Below are positions 25,425 through 33,342 of a stretch of DNA of 64,000 bases, one piece after another. The notes beneath the pieces are model-generated. The model was not told where the DNA came from and ran no database searches. It was given only the letters and a program-made list of their open reading frames with translations. Each line of letters opens with the position of its first letter. Position 1 is the stretch's first letter. The stretch is from positions 1 to 64,000 of the forward strand of contig CAYUXZ010000004.1 in assembly GCA_964449135.1 (NCBI GenBank), read 5' to 3'. The position numbers and the translations under genes are program-made. Origin of the DNA: SZAS-103 sp964449135 (lineage in GTDB: Bacteria; Pseudomonadota; Gammaproteobacteria; Xanthomonadales; Xanthomonadaceae).

Positions 25425-25708
25425 GCGGCTAAGCCGCAAAAGGGCCGACGGGGCGTAATTTTCGCTGCTACTACTCCGTACAGTCAGCAGATGAGCGCGG
25501 CTAACTCCCGTTCCGGCAGTTGTGCGGCGCAGCAGCGCCGGATAAGACGCCGATTAGCGCCACACAAGTAAATGAGTCGGCCGTCTAGGATGTGTTGCAA
25601 GTCTCACAATTTGAGACAAAACAAAGCTTAGTGGATAAGTCTTGAACTAGTCTCTGAAGTCTGGCGCAAGTCGTTGCCACGCTTGGAAAAAATCGACCCG
25701 CAAAGTTG

Positions 25709-25737
25709 TTGACAAGCCTGTGTACGACTCCTATCGT
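25709..25737 (+). promoter_or_regulatory. Promoter of the dcw cluster (Pmra)
   Basis: TTGACA (25709-25714), a 17-base spacer, and TATCGT (25732-25737) form a good sigma-70 promoter 86 bases before the mraZ ATG. It is the only strong promoter seen before the long run of overlapping dcw genes. Confidence 0.75.
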
Positions 25738-25746
25738 GGCGGCTCG

Positions 25747-25771
25747 TGGGGAAATCTGGTTTTTTGTGGAT
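25747..25771 (+). promoter_or_regulatory. MraZ operator: three TGGNN repeats at 10-bp spacing
   Basis: TGGGG (25747-25751), TGGTT (25757-25761) and TGGAT (25767-25771) recur exactly every 10 bp, directly after the promoter and about where transcription starts. In E. coli MraZ binds TGGGN repeats separated by 5 bp and represses its own promoter. This site should allow the same autoregulation. Confidence 0.8.
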
Positions 25772-25823
25772 TTCTCATCAGCCGTGACCCTGTGCGAACG
25801 GGGTCCAAGGGGTGCGGACGGGC

Positions 25824-26270
25824 ATGTTCCAGGGCGAGACCGCCATCACCATCGACGACAAGGGCCGGCTGGCGATTCCGACCGGCTACCGCGACGCGGT
25901 CGCGCGCGCCTGCGGCGGCCGGCTGGTGATCACCTACAACCCCTTCGAGTCGGGCTCGCTCTACCTGTATCCGCAGCCGGCGTGGGAACGCCTGCGCGAT
26001 CAGGTCAACGCGTTGCCGCGCGTGAAGAGCGTGAATCGCAATCTGCAATTGAAGCTGGTCGGCGCGGCGAGTTTCGTCGAGCTCGACGGCAACGGCCGGG
26101 TCAATGTTCCCGCCAGCCATCGCAGCGCGGTCGGCATCGAGAAGCGCGCGGTGCTGCTGGGCATGGGCGAGAAGTTTGAACTGTGGAGCGAACAGGCGCA
26201 CCACGCGCAGATCCGGCAGACGCTGGCGGATGCCGACATGGGCGCGGATCTGCTCGATCTGCAGCTGTGA
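25824..26270 (+). CDS. mraZ: Transcriptional regulator MraZ
   Basis: The 148-residue protein starts MFQGETAITIDDKGRLAIP and has the two AbrB-like DxxGR half-sites of the MraZ ring-forming DNA binder (DDKGRLAIP near residue 12 and DGNGRVNVP near residue 92). It represses the dcw promoter in other species, and its operator is present just upstream. A GTG at 25812 is in frame, but AAGGGG is placed for the ATG at 25824. The stop codon overlaps the GTG of rsmH. Confidence 0.95.
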   Translation: MFQGETAITIDDKGRLAIPTGYRDAVARACGGRLVITYNPFESGSLYLYPQPAWERLRDQVNALPRVKSVNRNLQLKLVGAASFVELDGNGRVNVPASHRSAVGIEKRAVLLGMGEKFELWSEQAHHAQIRQTLADADMGADLLDLQL

Positions 26271-27211
26271 CGACGGAAGAACGCTTCGCGCATCTTCCGG
26301 TGCTGTTCGCGCAGGTCATGGAAGGACTGCGCGTGACGCGGGACGGAACCTACCTGGACGGCACGTTCGGCAGGGGCGGACATGCACGCGGCGTTCTGGA
26401 GCGGCTCGGAGACAAGGGGCGTCTGCTGCTGATGGACAAGGATCCCGAGGCGATCGCGATGGCGCAGGCGGAGTTCGGCCGCGACGCGCGCGTCGCGATC
26501 CGGCGCGGCAGTTTCGCCGACCTCGCACAATGGGACGCGCCCGGCGACGGGCTCGACGGCGTGCTGTTCGACCTCGGCGTGTCTTCGCCGCAGCTCGACG
26601 ATGCGACCCGCGGCTTCAGCTTCGGCAAGGACGGCCCGCTCGACATGCGCATGGACAACGCCGCCGGCGAGAGCGCGGCGCAGTGGCTCGCGCGCGCGGA
26701 CGAACGCGAGATCGCCGACGTGCTGTGGACCTATGGCGAGGAACGCATGAGCCGCCGCATCGCGCGCGCGATCGTCGCCGCGCGCGCGCAGGCGCCGATC
26801 GAACGCACCGCGCAGCTCGCCGAGCTGATCGCGTCGGTCGTGGGCCGCGGTGCGGACAAGATCCACCCCGCGACGCGCAGCTTCCAGGCGATCCGCATCT
26901 TCATCAACCGCGAGCTCGACGACCTCGAGGCCGGCCTCGCCGCGGCGCATGCGCGGCTGCGCGCGGGCGGGCGCCTGGCGGTGATCAGCTTCCACTCACT
27001 GGAAGACCGCATCGTCAAGCGCTTCATCGCCGCGCGCGCGAAGCCTCCCGCGGGCAACCGCCGACTGCCGGCAACGGCTGAATTCGTGCCGACCCTGCGC
27101 GCCATCGGCAGCGATGTGCGCGCTGACGCCGAGGAAATCGTGCGCAATCCGCGCGCGCGCAGCGCGGTGTTGCGCGTCGCCGAGAAGCTCGGTGCAGAGG
27201 AGCGGCGATGA
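26267..27211 (+). CDS. rsmH: 16S rRNA (cytosine-1402-N4)-methyltransferase
   Basis: RsmH methylates C1402 of 16S rRNA. The 314-residue product shows HLPVLFAQVMEGL, the SAM-binding DGTFGRGGHARGVLE, LFDLGVSSPQLDDATRGFSF and RIFINRELDDLE, all conserved in the family. The GTG start overlaps the mraZ stop (GTGA), so it is translationally coupled. The frame is open upstream inside mraZ but homology begins at HLPVL. Confidence 0.96.
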   Translation: MTTEERFAHLPVLFAQVMEGLRVTRDGTYLDGTFGRGGHARGVLERLGDKGRLLLMDKDPEAIAMAQAEFGRDARVAIRRGSFADLAQWDAPGDGLDGVLFDLGVSSPQLDDATRGFSFGKDGPLDMRMDNAAGESAAQWLARADEREIADVLWTYGEERMSRRIARAIVAARAQAPIERTAQLAELIASVVGRGADKIHPATRSFQAIRIFINRELDDLEAGLAAAHARLRAGGRLAVISFHSLEDRIVKRFIAARAKPPAGNRRLPATAEFVPTLRAIGSDVRADAEEIVRNPRARSAVLRVAEKLGAEERR

Positions 27212-27498
27212 AGCTCGGCGCCGCCCTGTTCGTGCTGCTGCTGATCGCCACGCTTGCGAGCGCGATTGCAGTTGTCTATGCGCGCCAGCAGCACCGCGAC
27301 CTGTTCATCCAGCTCAACGCGCTTACGCGCCAGCGCGACGAGATGAACATCGAATTCGGCCGTTTGCAGCTCGAGCAGGCGACCTGGGCGGAAACCAACC
27401 GCGTCGAACAGATCGCGACCGGAAAGCTCGGCATGAGCTATCCGGCGAGTAAGGACATCGTGGTGGTGCGGTCGATAGGCATGGAGGCGCGGCGATGA
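27208..27498 (+). CDS. ftsL: Cell division protein FtsL
   Basis: The 96-residue bitopic protein has an N-terminal transmembrane helix (about residues 3-24) followed by a periplasmic leucine-zipper-like coiled coil (LFIQLNALTRQRDEMNIEFG). FtsL works with FtsB and FtsQ to recruit and activate FtsWI at the septum. It overlaps rsmH and ftsI by ATGA junctions. Assignment rests on position, length and topology, as FtsL is poorly conserved. Confidence 0.9.
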   Translation: MKLGAALFVLLLIATLASAIAVVYARQQHRDLFIQLNALTRQRDEMNIEFGRLQLEQATWAETNRVEQIATGKLGMSYPASKDIVVVRSIGMEARR

Positions 27499-29306
27499 GA
27501 CGAATCCCGCGCCGTTACGAACGCCCGCAACCCGCGCTGCGCCAGCGCCAGCCGGCTGGCGCGAACCTGCGCACGCGCCTGCTCTGGGTCGGCGGCGTGC
27601 TGGGCCTGGCCGCGGTCGCGCTGGTCGCGCGCGCGGTGGATCTGCAGTTCGTGCACAAGGATTTCTATCTCCAGCAGGGCGACCAGCGTTTCGTGCGCGA
27701 ACTGCCGATCGCGACCTCGCGCGGGATGATCACCGACCGCAACGGCGAGCCGCTGGCGATCTCCACGCCGGTGGAGTCCATCTGGGCCAACCCCAGCGAA
27801 TTGTCCGAGCACGCCGACCGCTACGCGCAGCTCGCGCAGGCGCTGGGCGTGCCCGCGAAGGAACTCGCCGCGGAAATCGGCAAGCGTTCCGACAAGGAAT
27901 TCATGTACCTGCGCCGGCACCTGAATCCGGACGAGGCGCAGGCGATCGTCGCGCTGAACATCCCCGGCGTGTATTCGCGCCGCGAATACCGCCGTTACTA
28001 CCCGCTCGGCGAGGTGATGGCGCACGTGCTCGGCTACACCAACGTGGACGACCGCGGACAGGAGGGCGTGGAGCTCGCGTTCGACGACTGGCTGACCGGC
28101 AAGCCCGGCGCGCAACGCGTGATCCGCGATCTGCATGGCCGCATCGTCGAGAACGTGGACCTGATCCAACCCGCCGTGCCCGGGCGCGATCTCGCGTTGT
28201 CGATCGACCGCCGCCTGCAGTACCTCGCCTATCGCGAACTCGCCGAAGGCATCCGCAAGAATGACGCGAGCGCGGGCAGTGCGGTGATCCTCGACGTGCA
28301 GACCGGCGAAGTGCTGGCAATGGTCAACCTGCCTTCGTACAACCCGAACGCGCGCAGCGACGACAGGCCCGGCCTGCATCGCAACCGCGCCGCGACCGAC
28401 GTCACCGAGCCCGGATCGGTGATGAAGGCGTTCACGATCGCCGCCGCACTGGAGACCGGAAAGTTCACGCCCGACGCCGTGTTCGATACCAATCCGGGCT
28501 CGATGGAGCTGGCCGGCCACGTCATCCACGACACGCACAACCACGGCGTGCTGACGATGACCGGCATCATCACCAAGTCCTCGAACGTCGGCGCGGCGAA
28601 GCTGTCGCTGCAGATGGACCGCGACCACATGTACGACGTGTTCCACCGCTTCGGCTTCGGCCAGTCCACGGGCAGCGGCTTCCCCGGCGAATCGGCGGGC
28701 GTGCTGCCGGCCGGCAAGAACTGGTCCACGATCCAGAAGGCGACGATCGCCTACGGTTACGGCGTGTCGGTGACCGCGATGCAGCTCGCGCAGGCCTACG
28801 CGGCGATCGGCAACGGCGGCCGCCTGGTCACGCCGACCTTCGTGAAGGGTGGTGACACGCAGAGCCGCGCGGTGCTCGACCCGCACATCGCGCAGCAGAT
28901 CATGCAGATGCTGCTGACCGTGGTCGGGCCGGAAGGCACCGCGCCGCAAGCGGCGGTGCTCGGCTATCGCGTCGCCGGCAAGACCGGCACCGCGCGTTAC
29001 GCCGCGGCCGGCGGTTACAGCAAGCAGTACGACAGCGTGTTCGTCGGACTCGTTCCGGCGACGCATCCCAAGCTCGCGATGGTCGTGATGATCCACGACC
29101 CGAAAGGCTCGGTGTACTACGGCGGCCTCGTCGCCGCGCCGGTGTTCGGACGCGTGATGGACGGAGCGCTGCGCCTGCTCGACGTGCCGCCCGACAATGT
29201 GCAGCAGTGGTACGCCGGGCAGCCCGTCGCGACCCCCGCGCAACCGCAGGAAGCCGATCTGCCGCCGGGCGCGGCGCTCGACGACACCGGAGCGCCGCCG
29301 CGATGA
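27495..29306 (+). CDS. ftsI: Peptidoglycan D,D-transpeptidase FtsI (PBP3)
   Basis: FtsI cross-links septal peptidoglycan. The 603-residue protein has a cytoplasmic basic tail, a transmembrane helix (about 28-48), the class B PBP pedestal domain (RGMITDRNGEPLAIS) and the transpeptidase motifs: Ser308-V-M-K (in EPGSVMKAF), SSN (KSSNVGAAKL) and KTG (VAGKTGTAR). The C-terminus is Pro-rich. It is coupled to ftsL and murE by 4-bp overlaps and acts with FtsW, encoded later in the cluster. Confidence 0.96.
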   Translation: MRRIPRRYERPQPALRQRQPAGANLRTRLLWVGGVLGLAAVALVARAVDLQFVHKDFYLQQGDQRFVRELPIATSRGMITDRNGEPLAISTPVESIWANPSELSEHADRYAQLAQALGVPAKELAAEIGKRSDKEFMYLRRHLNPDEAQAIVALNIPGVYSRREYRRYYPLGEVMAHVLGYTNVDDRGQEGVELAFDDWLTGKPGAQRVIRDLHGRIVENVDLIQPAVPGRDLALSIDRRLQYLAYRELAEGIRKNDASAGSAVILDVQTGEVLAMVNLPSYNPNARSDDRPGLHRNRAATDVTEPGSVMKAFTIAAALETGKFTPDAVFDTNPGSMELAGHVIHDTHNHGVLTMTGIITKSSNVGAAKLSLQMDRDHMYDVFHRFGFGQSTGSGFPGESAGVLPAGKNWSTIQKATIAYGYGVSVTAMQLAQAYAAIGNGGRLVTPTFVKGGDTQSRAVLDPHIAQQIMQMLLTVVGPEGTAPQAAVLGYRVAGKTGTARYAAAGGYSKQYDSVFVGLVPATHPKLAMVVMIHDPKGSVYYGGLVAAPVFGRVMDGALRLLDVPPDNVQQWYAGQPVATPAQPQEADLPPGAALDDTGAPPR

Positions 29307-30805
29307 ACGCATCCGTTCCCCGGCGCACGATGCCGTTGCGCGAACTGCTCGCGGGCATGGGCGCGTCCGCGTTGCCCGATCGCGACGTTACCGGTCTGAG
29401 TTCGGACAGCCGCGCCGTGCGGGCTGGCGATGCCTTCGTCGCGCTCGCCGGTGCGAGCGCGCACGGCCTGCGCTTCGCCGAGGCGGTACGCACGGCCGGC
29501 GCGGCTGCGATCATGTTCGATGCGCCAGCGCCTGCGGATGTCGCGGTTCCCGACGACGCGATCGGCGTGCCGAACCTCCGCGCCAGTCTCGGCGCGCTCG
29601 CGGATCGCTTCTACGGATCGCCGTCGGCGCAACTCACGGTGATAGGCGTCACCGGCACGAACGGAAAGACCTCGTTCGTGCAACTGCTGTCGCAGGCGCT
29701 GAGCCTGCGCGGCGAGATTGCCGGCAGCATCGGCACGCTGGGTGCGGGCCTGGTCGGACAGGTCGTCGCCGGCGAGCGCACCACGCCCGACGTGATCGCG
29801 GTGCACCGCCTGCTCGCGCAGATGCGCGACGCGGGCGCGAGCCACGTCGCGATGGAAGTGTCCTCGCATGCGCTCGAGCAGGGTCGTGTTGACGCGGTCG
29901 CGTTCGATGTCGCGGTGTTCACCAACCTCACCCGAGACCACCTCGACTACCACGGCACGATGCAGGCCTACGGCGCCGCAAAGACCAAGCTGTTCGCGTG
30001 GCCGACGCTGCGCGCAGCCGTCGTGAATCTCGACGATGCCTTCGGCGCCGAACTGTTCCGCACGCTGCCCGGATCGCTGCGCCGGATCGGCGTGAGCTCG
30101 CGCGACGCAGGCGACGCGACGCTGCGCGCGGAAAACCTGCGACTCGACGCCATTGGTATCGCCTTCGAGTTGGTGCAGGGAAGCGAACGACGCGCGATCG
30201 CATCGAAACTGCTCGGCCGCTTCAACGTGGACAACCTGCTCGCTGTTTCCGGCGCACTGCTCGCGCTCAACTGGAGCCTGGGCGACATCGCGGCGCTGCT
30301 GCCGCAGTTGCAACCGGTGCATGGACGCATGAACCGGGCGGGGGGCGATGCGCGTAGTCCATTGGTGGTGGTGGACTACGCGCATACGCCGGACGCGCTC
30401 GAACAGGCGCTGACGAGTCTGCGCGAGCACACCGCCGGCAAGCTGATCTGCGTGTTCGGCTGCGGCGGCGAGCGTGATCGCGGCAAGCGGCCGCAGATGG
30501 GCGAGATCGCAAGCCGCCTGGCGGATTGGGTCGTCATCACCGACGACAATCCGCGCGGCGAGGATGGCGATGCGATCGTTGACGAAATTCTTTCCGGACT
30601 AGAGAGCCTTGACGCCAACATCGTCCGTGACCGTGCAGCGGCGATCGCGCTGGCGATCGAGCAGGCGCAGCCCGGCGACGTGGTGCTGATCGCCGGCAAG
30701 GGCCACGAGTCCTACCAGGAAGTGCAGGGCGTGCGCCGTCCGTTCGACGACATGGCGCAGGCGCTCGCGGCGCTCGCAACGCGTATCGCGGAGGACCGTA
30801 CATGA
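29303..30805 (+). CDS. murE: UDP-MurNAc-tripeptide synthetase (meso-DAP adding)
   Basis: MurE adds meso-diaminopimelate to UDP-MurNAc-L-Ala-D-Glu. The 500-residue product has an SSDSRAVRAGDAF N-terminal segment, the ATP loop GVTGTNGKTS, and DDNPRGED near the C-terminus; DNPR is the meso-DAP recognition motif, predicting DAP-type peptidoglycan. It overlaps ftsI and murF by ATGA junctions. The frame is open upstream in ftsI, but homology begins at ATG 29303. Confidence 0.96.
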   Translation: MNASVPRRTMPLRELLAGMGASALPDRDVTGLSSDSRAVRAGDAFVALAGASAHGLRFAEAVRTAGAAAIMFDAPAPADVAVPDDAIGVPNLRASLGALADRFYGSPSAQLTVIGVTGTNGKTSFVQLLSQALSLRGEIAGSIGTLGAGLVGQVVAGERTTPDVIAVHRLLAQMRDAGASHVAMEVSSHALEQGRVDAVAFDVAVFTNLTRDHLDYHGTMQAYGAAKTKLFAWPTLRAAVVNLDDAFGAELFRTLPGSLRRIGVSSRDAGDATLRAENLRLDAIGIAFELVQGSERRAIASKLLGRFNVDNLLAVSGALLALNWSLGDIAALLPQLQPVHGRMNRAGGDARSPLVVVDYAHTPDALEQALTSLREHTAGKLICVFGCGGERDRGKRPQMGEIASRLADWVVITDDNPRGEDGDAIVDEILSGLESLDANIVRDRAAAIALAIEQAQPGDVVLIAGKGHESYQEVQGVRRPFDDMAQALAALATRIAEDRT

Positions 30806-32202
30806 GGCCGCTGCTGCTCGGCGAGATCGCGCGCTGGTGCGAAGCGCGGCTGCTCGGCGGCGCCGACGCGGTCGATCAGGAAATCGATGCGGTCGCAACC
30901 GACACGCGTACGCTCGATCCGAAGGATGGACGCCGCGTGCTGTTCGTCGCCCTGCGCGGCGAGAACCACGACGCGCACGACCACCTCGATGCCGCGATCG
31001 CGGGCGGCGCGGTCGCGCTGCTCGTGCATCGCCCGACGGAGACCCCGATCCCGCAGCTGCTTTGTGGCGACACCCTGCAGGCGCTGGGCGATCTCGCTGC
31101 GGGCGCGCAGCAAGGCCGGCCCGCGAAAGTCATCGCGCTGACGGGCAGCAATGGCAAGACCAGCGTCAAGGCGCTGCTGCTCGGCATCCTCGAACGCACC
31201 GGCAAGGCCTACGCGAATCCCGGCAACCGCAACAACGAGATCGGCCTGCCGCTTGCGGTGCTCGACGCGACCGAGGACGCGGACTACGCGATCTACGAGA
31301 TGGGCGCGGGCAAGCCCGGCGACATCGCCTACCTCACCAGCATCGTGCGGCCGGACGTCGCACTGGTGAACAACATCGCGCCCGCGCATCTGGAACGGAT
31401 GGGCACGCTGCTCGGTGTCGCGCAGACCAAGGGCGCGATCTACGAGGCGCTGCCATCCGACGGCGTCGCCGCGATCAACGCCGACGACGCGTTCGCGCCG
31501 TATTTCGAAGGCCTCGCCGGTGGCTGCCGCGTGCTGCGCTACGGACTCGAAGCCAGCGCCGAGATCACGGCGCGTTCGATCCGCCTCGATGCGCAGGGCA
31601 GTCGCTTCGAGCTCGTGACCCCACAAGGTAATGCGACGATCGCGTTGCCGCTGCCGGGCCGGCACAACGTGAGCAACGCGCTCGCGGCGACCGCGCTCGC
31701 GCTCGGCGCGGGCATTGCGATCGACACGATCCGCGAAGGGCTGGAGAACGCGCGTGCCGTGCCTGGCCGGCAGATCGCGCACATGTTGAGCGACGGCGCG
31801 GTGCTGATCGACGACAGCTACAACGCGAACCCGGGTTCGGTCGAAGCCGCGATTACCGCGCTCGCCGCGGCCGGCGGCGAGGCTTGGCTGGTGCTCGGTG
31901 ACATGGCCGAACTCGGCGAAGGCAGCGAGTTCCTGCACGCCCAGGCCGGCGACAGCGCGCGCGCCAAGGGCATCGCGCGTCTGTACACGATCGGGACGCT
32001 GTCGCGCGCGACCGCGCGCGCGTTCGGATCGGAAGCGCGCCACTTCACCGACCAGTCCTCGCTGATCGCCGCGCTGCGCAGCGATCTGCACAGCGGGGTG
32101 CGCGTTCTGGTGAAAGGCTCGCGCTCCAGCGCGATGGACCGAGTGGTCGCGGCGCTGCTCGCCGATCAGCGCACGACACAGGGAGGCGCCCATGCTGCTT
32201 GA
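30802..32202 (+). CDS. murF: UDP-MurNAc-tripeptide D-alanyl-D-alanine ligase
   Basis: MurF adds D-Ala-D-Ala to the UDP-MurNAc-tripeptide. The 466-residue protein has DTRTLDPKDGRRVLFVAL, the P-loop LTGSNGKTSVK, the central NRNNEIGLPLAVL and the C-terminal DDSYNANPGSVEAA motif specific to MurF. It overlaps murE by 4 bp and mraY by 11 bp. Confidence 0.96.
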   Translation: MRPLLLGEIARWCEARLLGGADAVDQEIDAVATDTRTLDPKDGRRVLFVALRGENHDAHDHLDAAIAGGAVALLVHRPTETPIPQLLCGDTLQALGDLAAGAQQGRPAKVIALTGSNGKTSVKALLLGILERTGKAYANPGNRNNEIGLPLAVLDATEDADYAIYEMGAGKPGDIAYLTSIVRPDVALVNNIAPAHLERMGTLLGVAQTKGAIYEALPSDGVAAINADDAFAPYFEGLAGGCRVLRYGLEASAEITARSIRLDAQGSRFELVTPQGNATIALPLPGRHNVSNALAATALALGAGIAIDTIREGLENARAVPGRQIAHMLSDGAVLIDDSYNANPGSVEAAITALAAAGGEAWLVLGDMAELGEGSEFLHAQAGDSARAKGIARLYTIGTLSRATARAFGSEARHFTDQSSLIAALRSDLHSGVRVLVKGSRSSAMDRVVAALLADQRTTQGGAHAA

Positions 32203-33289
32203 ACTCACGCGCTGGCTGCACGGACTCGAACACATCCGTTTCTTCGCCCTGTTCGCCTACATCACTTTCCGCGGAATCATGAGCGCGCTGACCGCGCTCG
32301 CGCTGTCGCTGTGGATGGGGCCTTCGATCATCCGCCGCCTCGCCCAGCTCAAGGGCGGCCAGCCGATCCGCACCGACGGACCGCAGTCGCATTTCTCCAA
32401 GGCCGGCACGCCGACCATGGGCGGAGCGCTGATCCTGTCCGCAGTCGCGCTCTCGACGCTGCTCTGGGCGGACCTGCACAACCGCTACGTCTGGATCGTG
32501 CTCGGCGTGCTCGTCGCGTTCGGCGCGATCGGCTGGCAGGACGACTGGATCAAGATCGTCAAGCGCGATCCCAACGGCATGCGCTCGCGCACGAAATACG
32601 CGCTGCAGTCGCTGTGCGGCCTCGCCGCGGGCGTCGCGCTGTACTGGGTGGCGCAGGATCCGGCCTGCGCGGCCTGCACCACGTTCTACGTGCCGTTGCT
32701 GAAGATCGTCGCGATTCCGCTGGGCGTGGGTTTCATAGCCGTCGCGTACTTCTGGATCGTCGGCTTCTCCAACGCGGTCAATCTCACCGACGGCCTCGAC
32801 GGGCTCGCGATCATGCCTTCGGTACTCGTCGCCTCGGCGCTGGGTGCGTTCGCCTACCTGTCCGGCCACGCGGAGTTCGCGAAGTACCTGCAGATTCCCG
32901 CTGTGCCCGGCGCGGGCGAGATGGTGATCTTCTGCGGCGCGATCGCCGGCGCGGGACTGGGTTTCCTCTGGTTCAACACCTACCCGGCGATGGTGTTCAT
33001 GGGCGACATCGGCGCGCTCGCGCTCGGCGCGGCGCTCGCGACCGTCGCGGTGATCGTGCGACAGGAACTCACGCTCGTGCTGATGGGCGGCATCTTCGTG
33101 ATCGAGACGCTGTCCGTGATGATCCAGGTCGCGAGCTTCAAGCTCACCGGCAAGCGCGTGTTCCGGATGGCGCCGATCCACCACCACTTCGAATTGAAAG
33201 GCTGGCCCGAACCGCGGGTCATCGTGCGTTTCTGGATCATCTCGGTGATGTTGGTTCTTGTCGGTCTCGCCACGCTCAAAGTTCGGTGA
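32192..33289 (+). CDS. mraY: Phospho-MurNAc-pentapeptide transferase
   Basis: MraY makes lipid I at the inner membrane. The 365-residue polytopic protein has the family landmarks QSHFSKAGTPTMGG, the DD motif in IGWQDDWIK, NLTDGLDGLA and FMGDIGALALG, and ends with the HHHFELKGWPEPRV segment. It overlaps murF by 11 bp. Its TGA shares a base with the ATG of the following mini-ORF (TGATG). murD, which normally follows, is absent. Confidence 0.97.
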   Translation: MLLELTRWLHGLEHIRFFALFAYITFRGIMSALTALALSLWMGPSIIRRLAQLKGGQPIRTDGPQSHFSKAGTPTMGGALILSAVALSTLLWADLHNRYVWIVLGVLVAFGAIGWQDDWIKIVKRDPNGMRSRTKYALQSLCGLAAGVALYWVAQDPACAACTTFYVPLLKIVAIPLGVGFIAVAYFWIVGFSNAVNLTDGLDGLAIMPSVLVASALGAFAYLSGHAEFAKYLQIPAVPGAGEMVIFCGAIAGAGLGFLWFNTYPAMVFMGDIGALALGAALATVAVIVRQELTLVLMGGIFVIETLSVMIQVASFKLTGKRVFRMAPIHHHFELKGWPEPRVIVRFWIISVMLVLVGLATLKVR

Positions 33290-33342
33290 TGCCAATGTCA
33301 ACGCAAAAACCATTGCTCTTTCGCAAACCCCTGGTGCGGTGA
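33289..33342 (+). CDS. 17-codon mini-ORF bridging mraY and ftsW, in the place of murD
   Basis: ATG at 33289 overlaps the mraY stop as TGATG, and its TGA ends at 33342, where it again forms TGATG with the ftsW start. The peptide would be MPMSTQKPLLFRKPLVR. Codons such as CAA, AAA, TCA and TTG are rarer here than in flanking genes. It may be a coupling ORF that carries ribosomes from mraY to ftsW, or a scar left when murD was lost. There is no proof that it is translated. Confidence 0.45.
   Translation: MPMSTQKPLLFRKPLVR

Larger units (their letters stand above)
25425..25823 (+). other. Lower-GC intergenic region upstream of the dcw cluster
   Basis: No coding sequence is supported. It contains a GCGGCTAAGCCGC palindrome just after the small ORF (about 25427-25439) and a GTCTCA/TGAGAC inverted repeat near 25602-25618. 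The mraZ promoter and its MraZ box lie at the right end. RNase P RNA, often encoded upstream of mraZ in gammaproteobacteria, is not here. Confidence 0.6.

Noticed and set aside
25490..25575. Integron attC-like site (GGCTAAC near 25499, ATTAGCGCC near 25553) after the small low-GC ORF
   Set aside because: The left core resembles a consensus, but the right GTTRRRY core is missing and paired arms are not convincing. No integrase or second cassette is present.
25425..25700. Possible RNase P RNA gene, as often found upstream of mraZ
   Set aside because: None of the conserved RNase P RNA blocks (such as GAGGAAAGTCC) is present on either strand.
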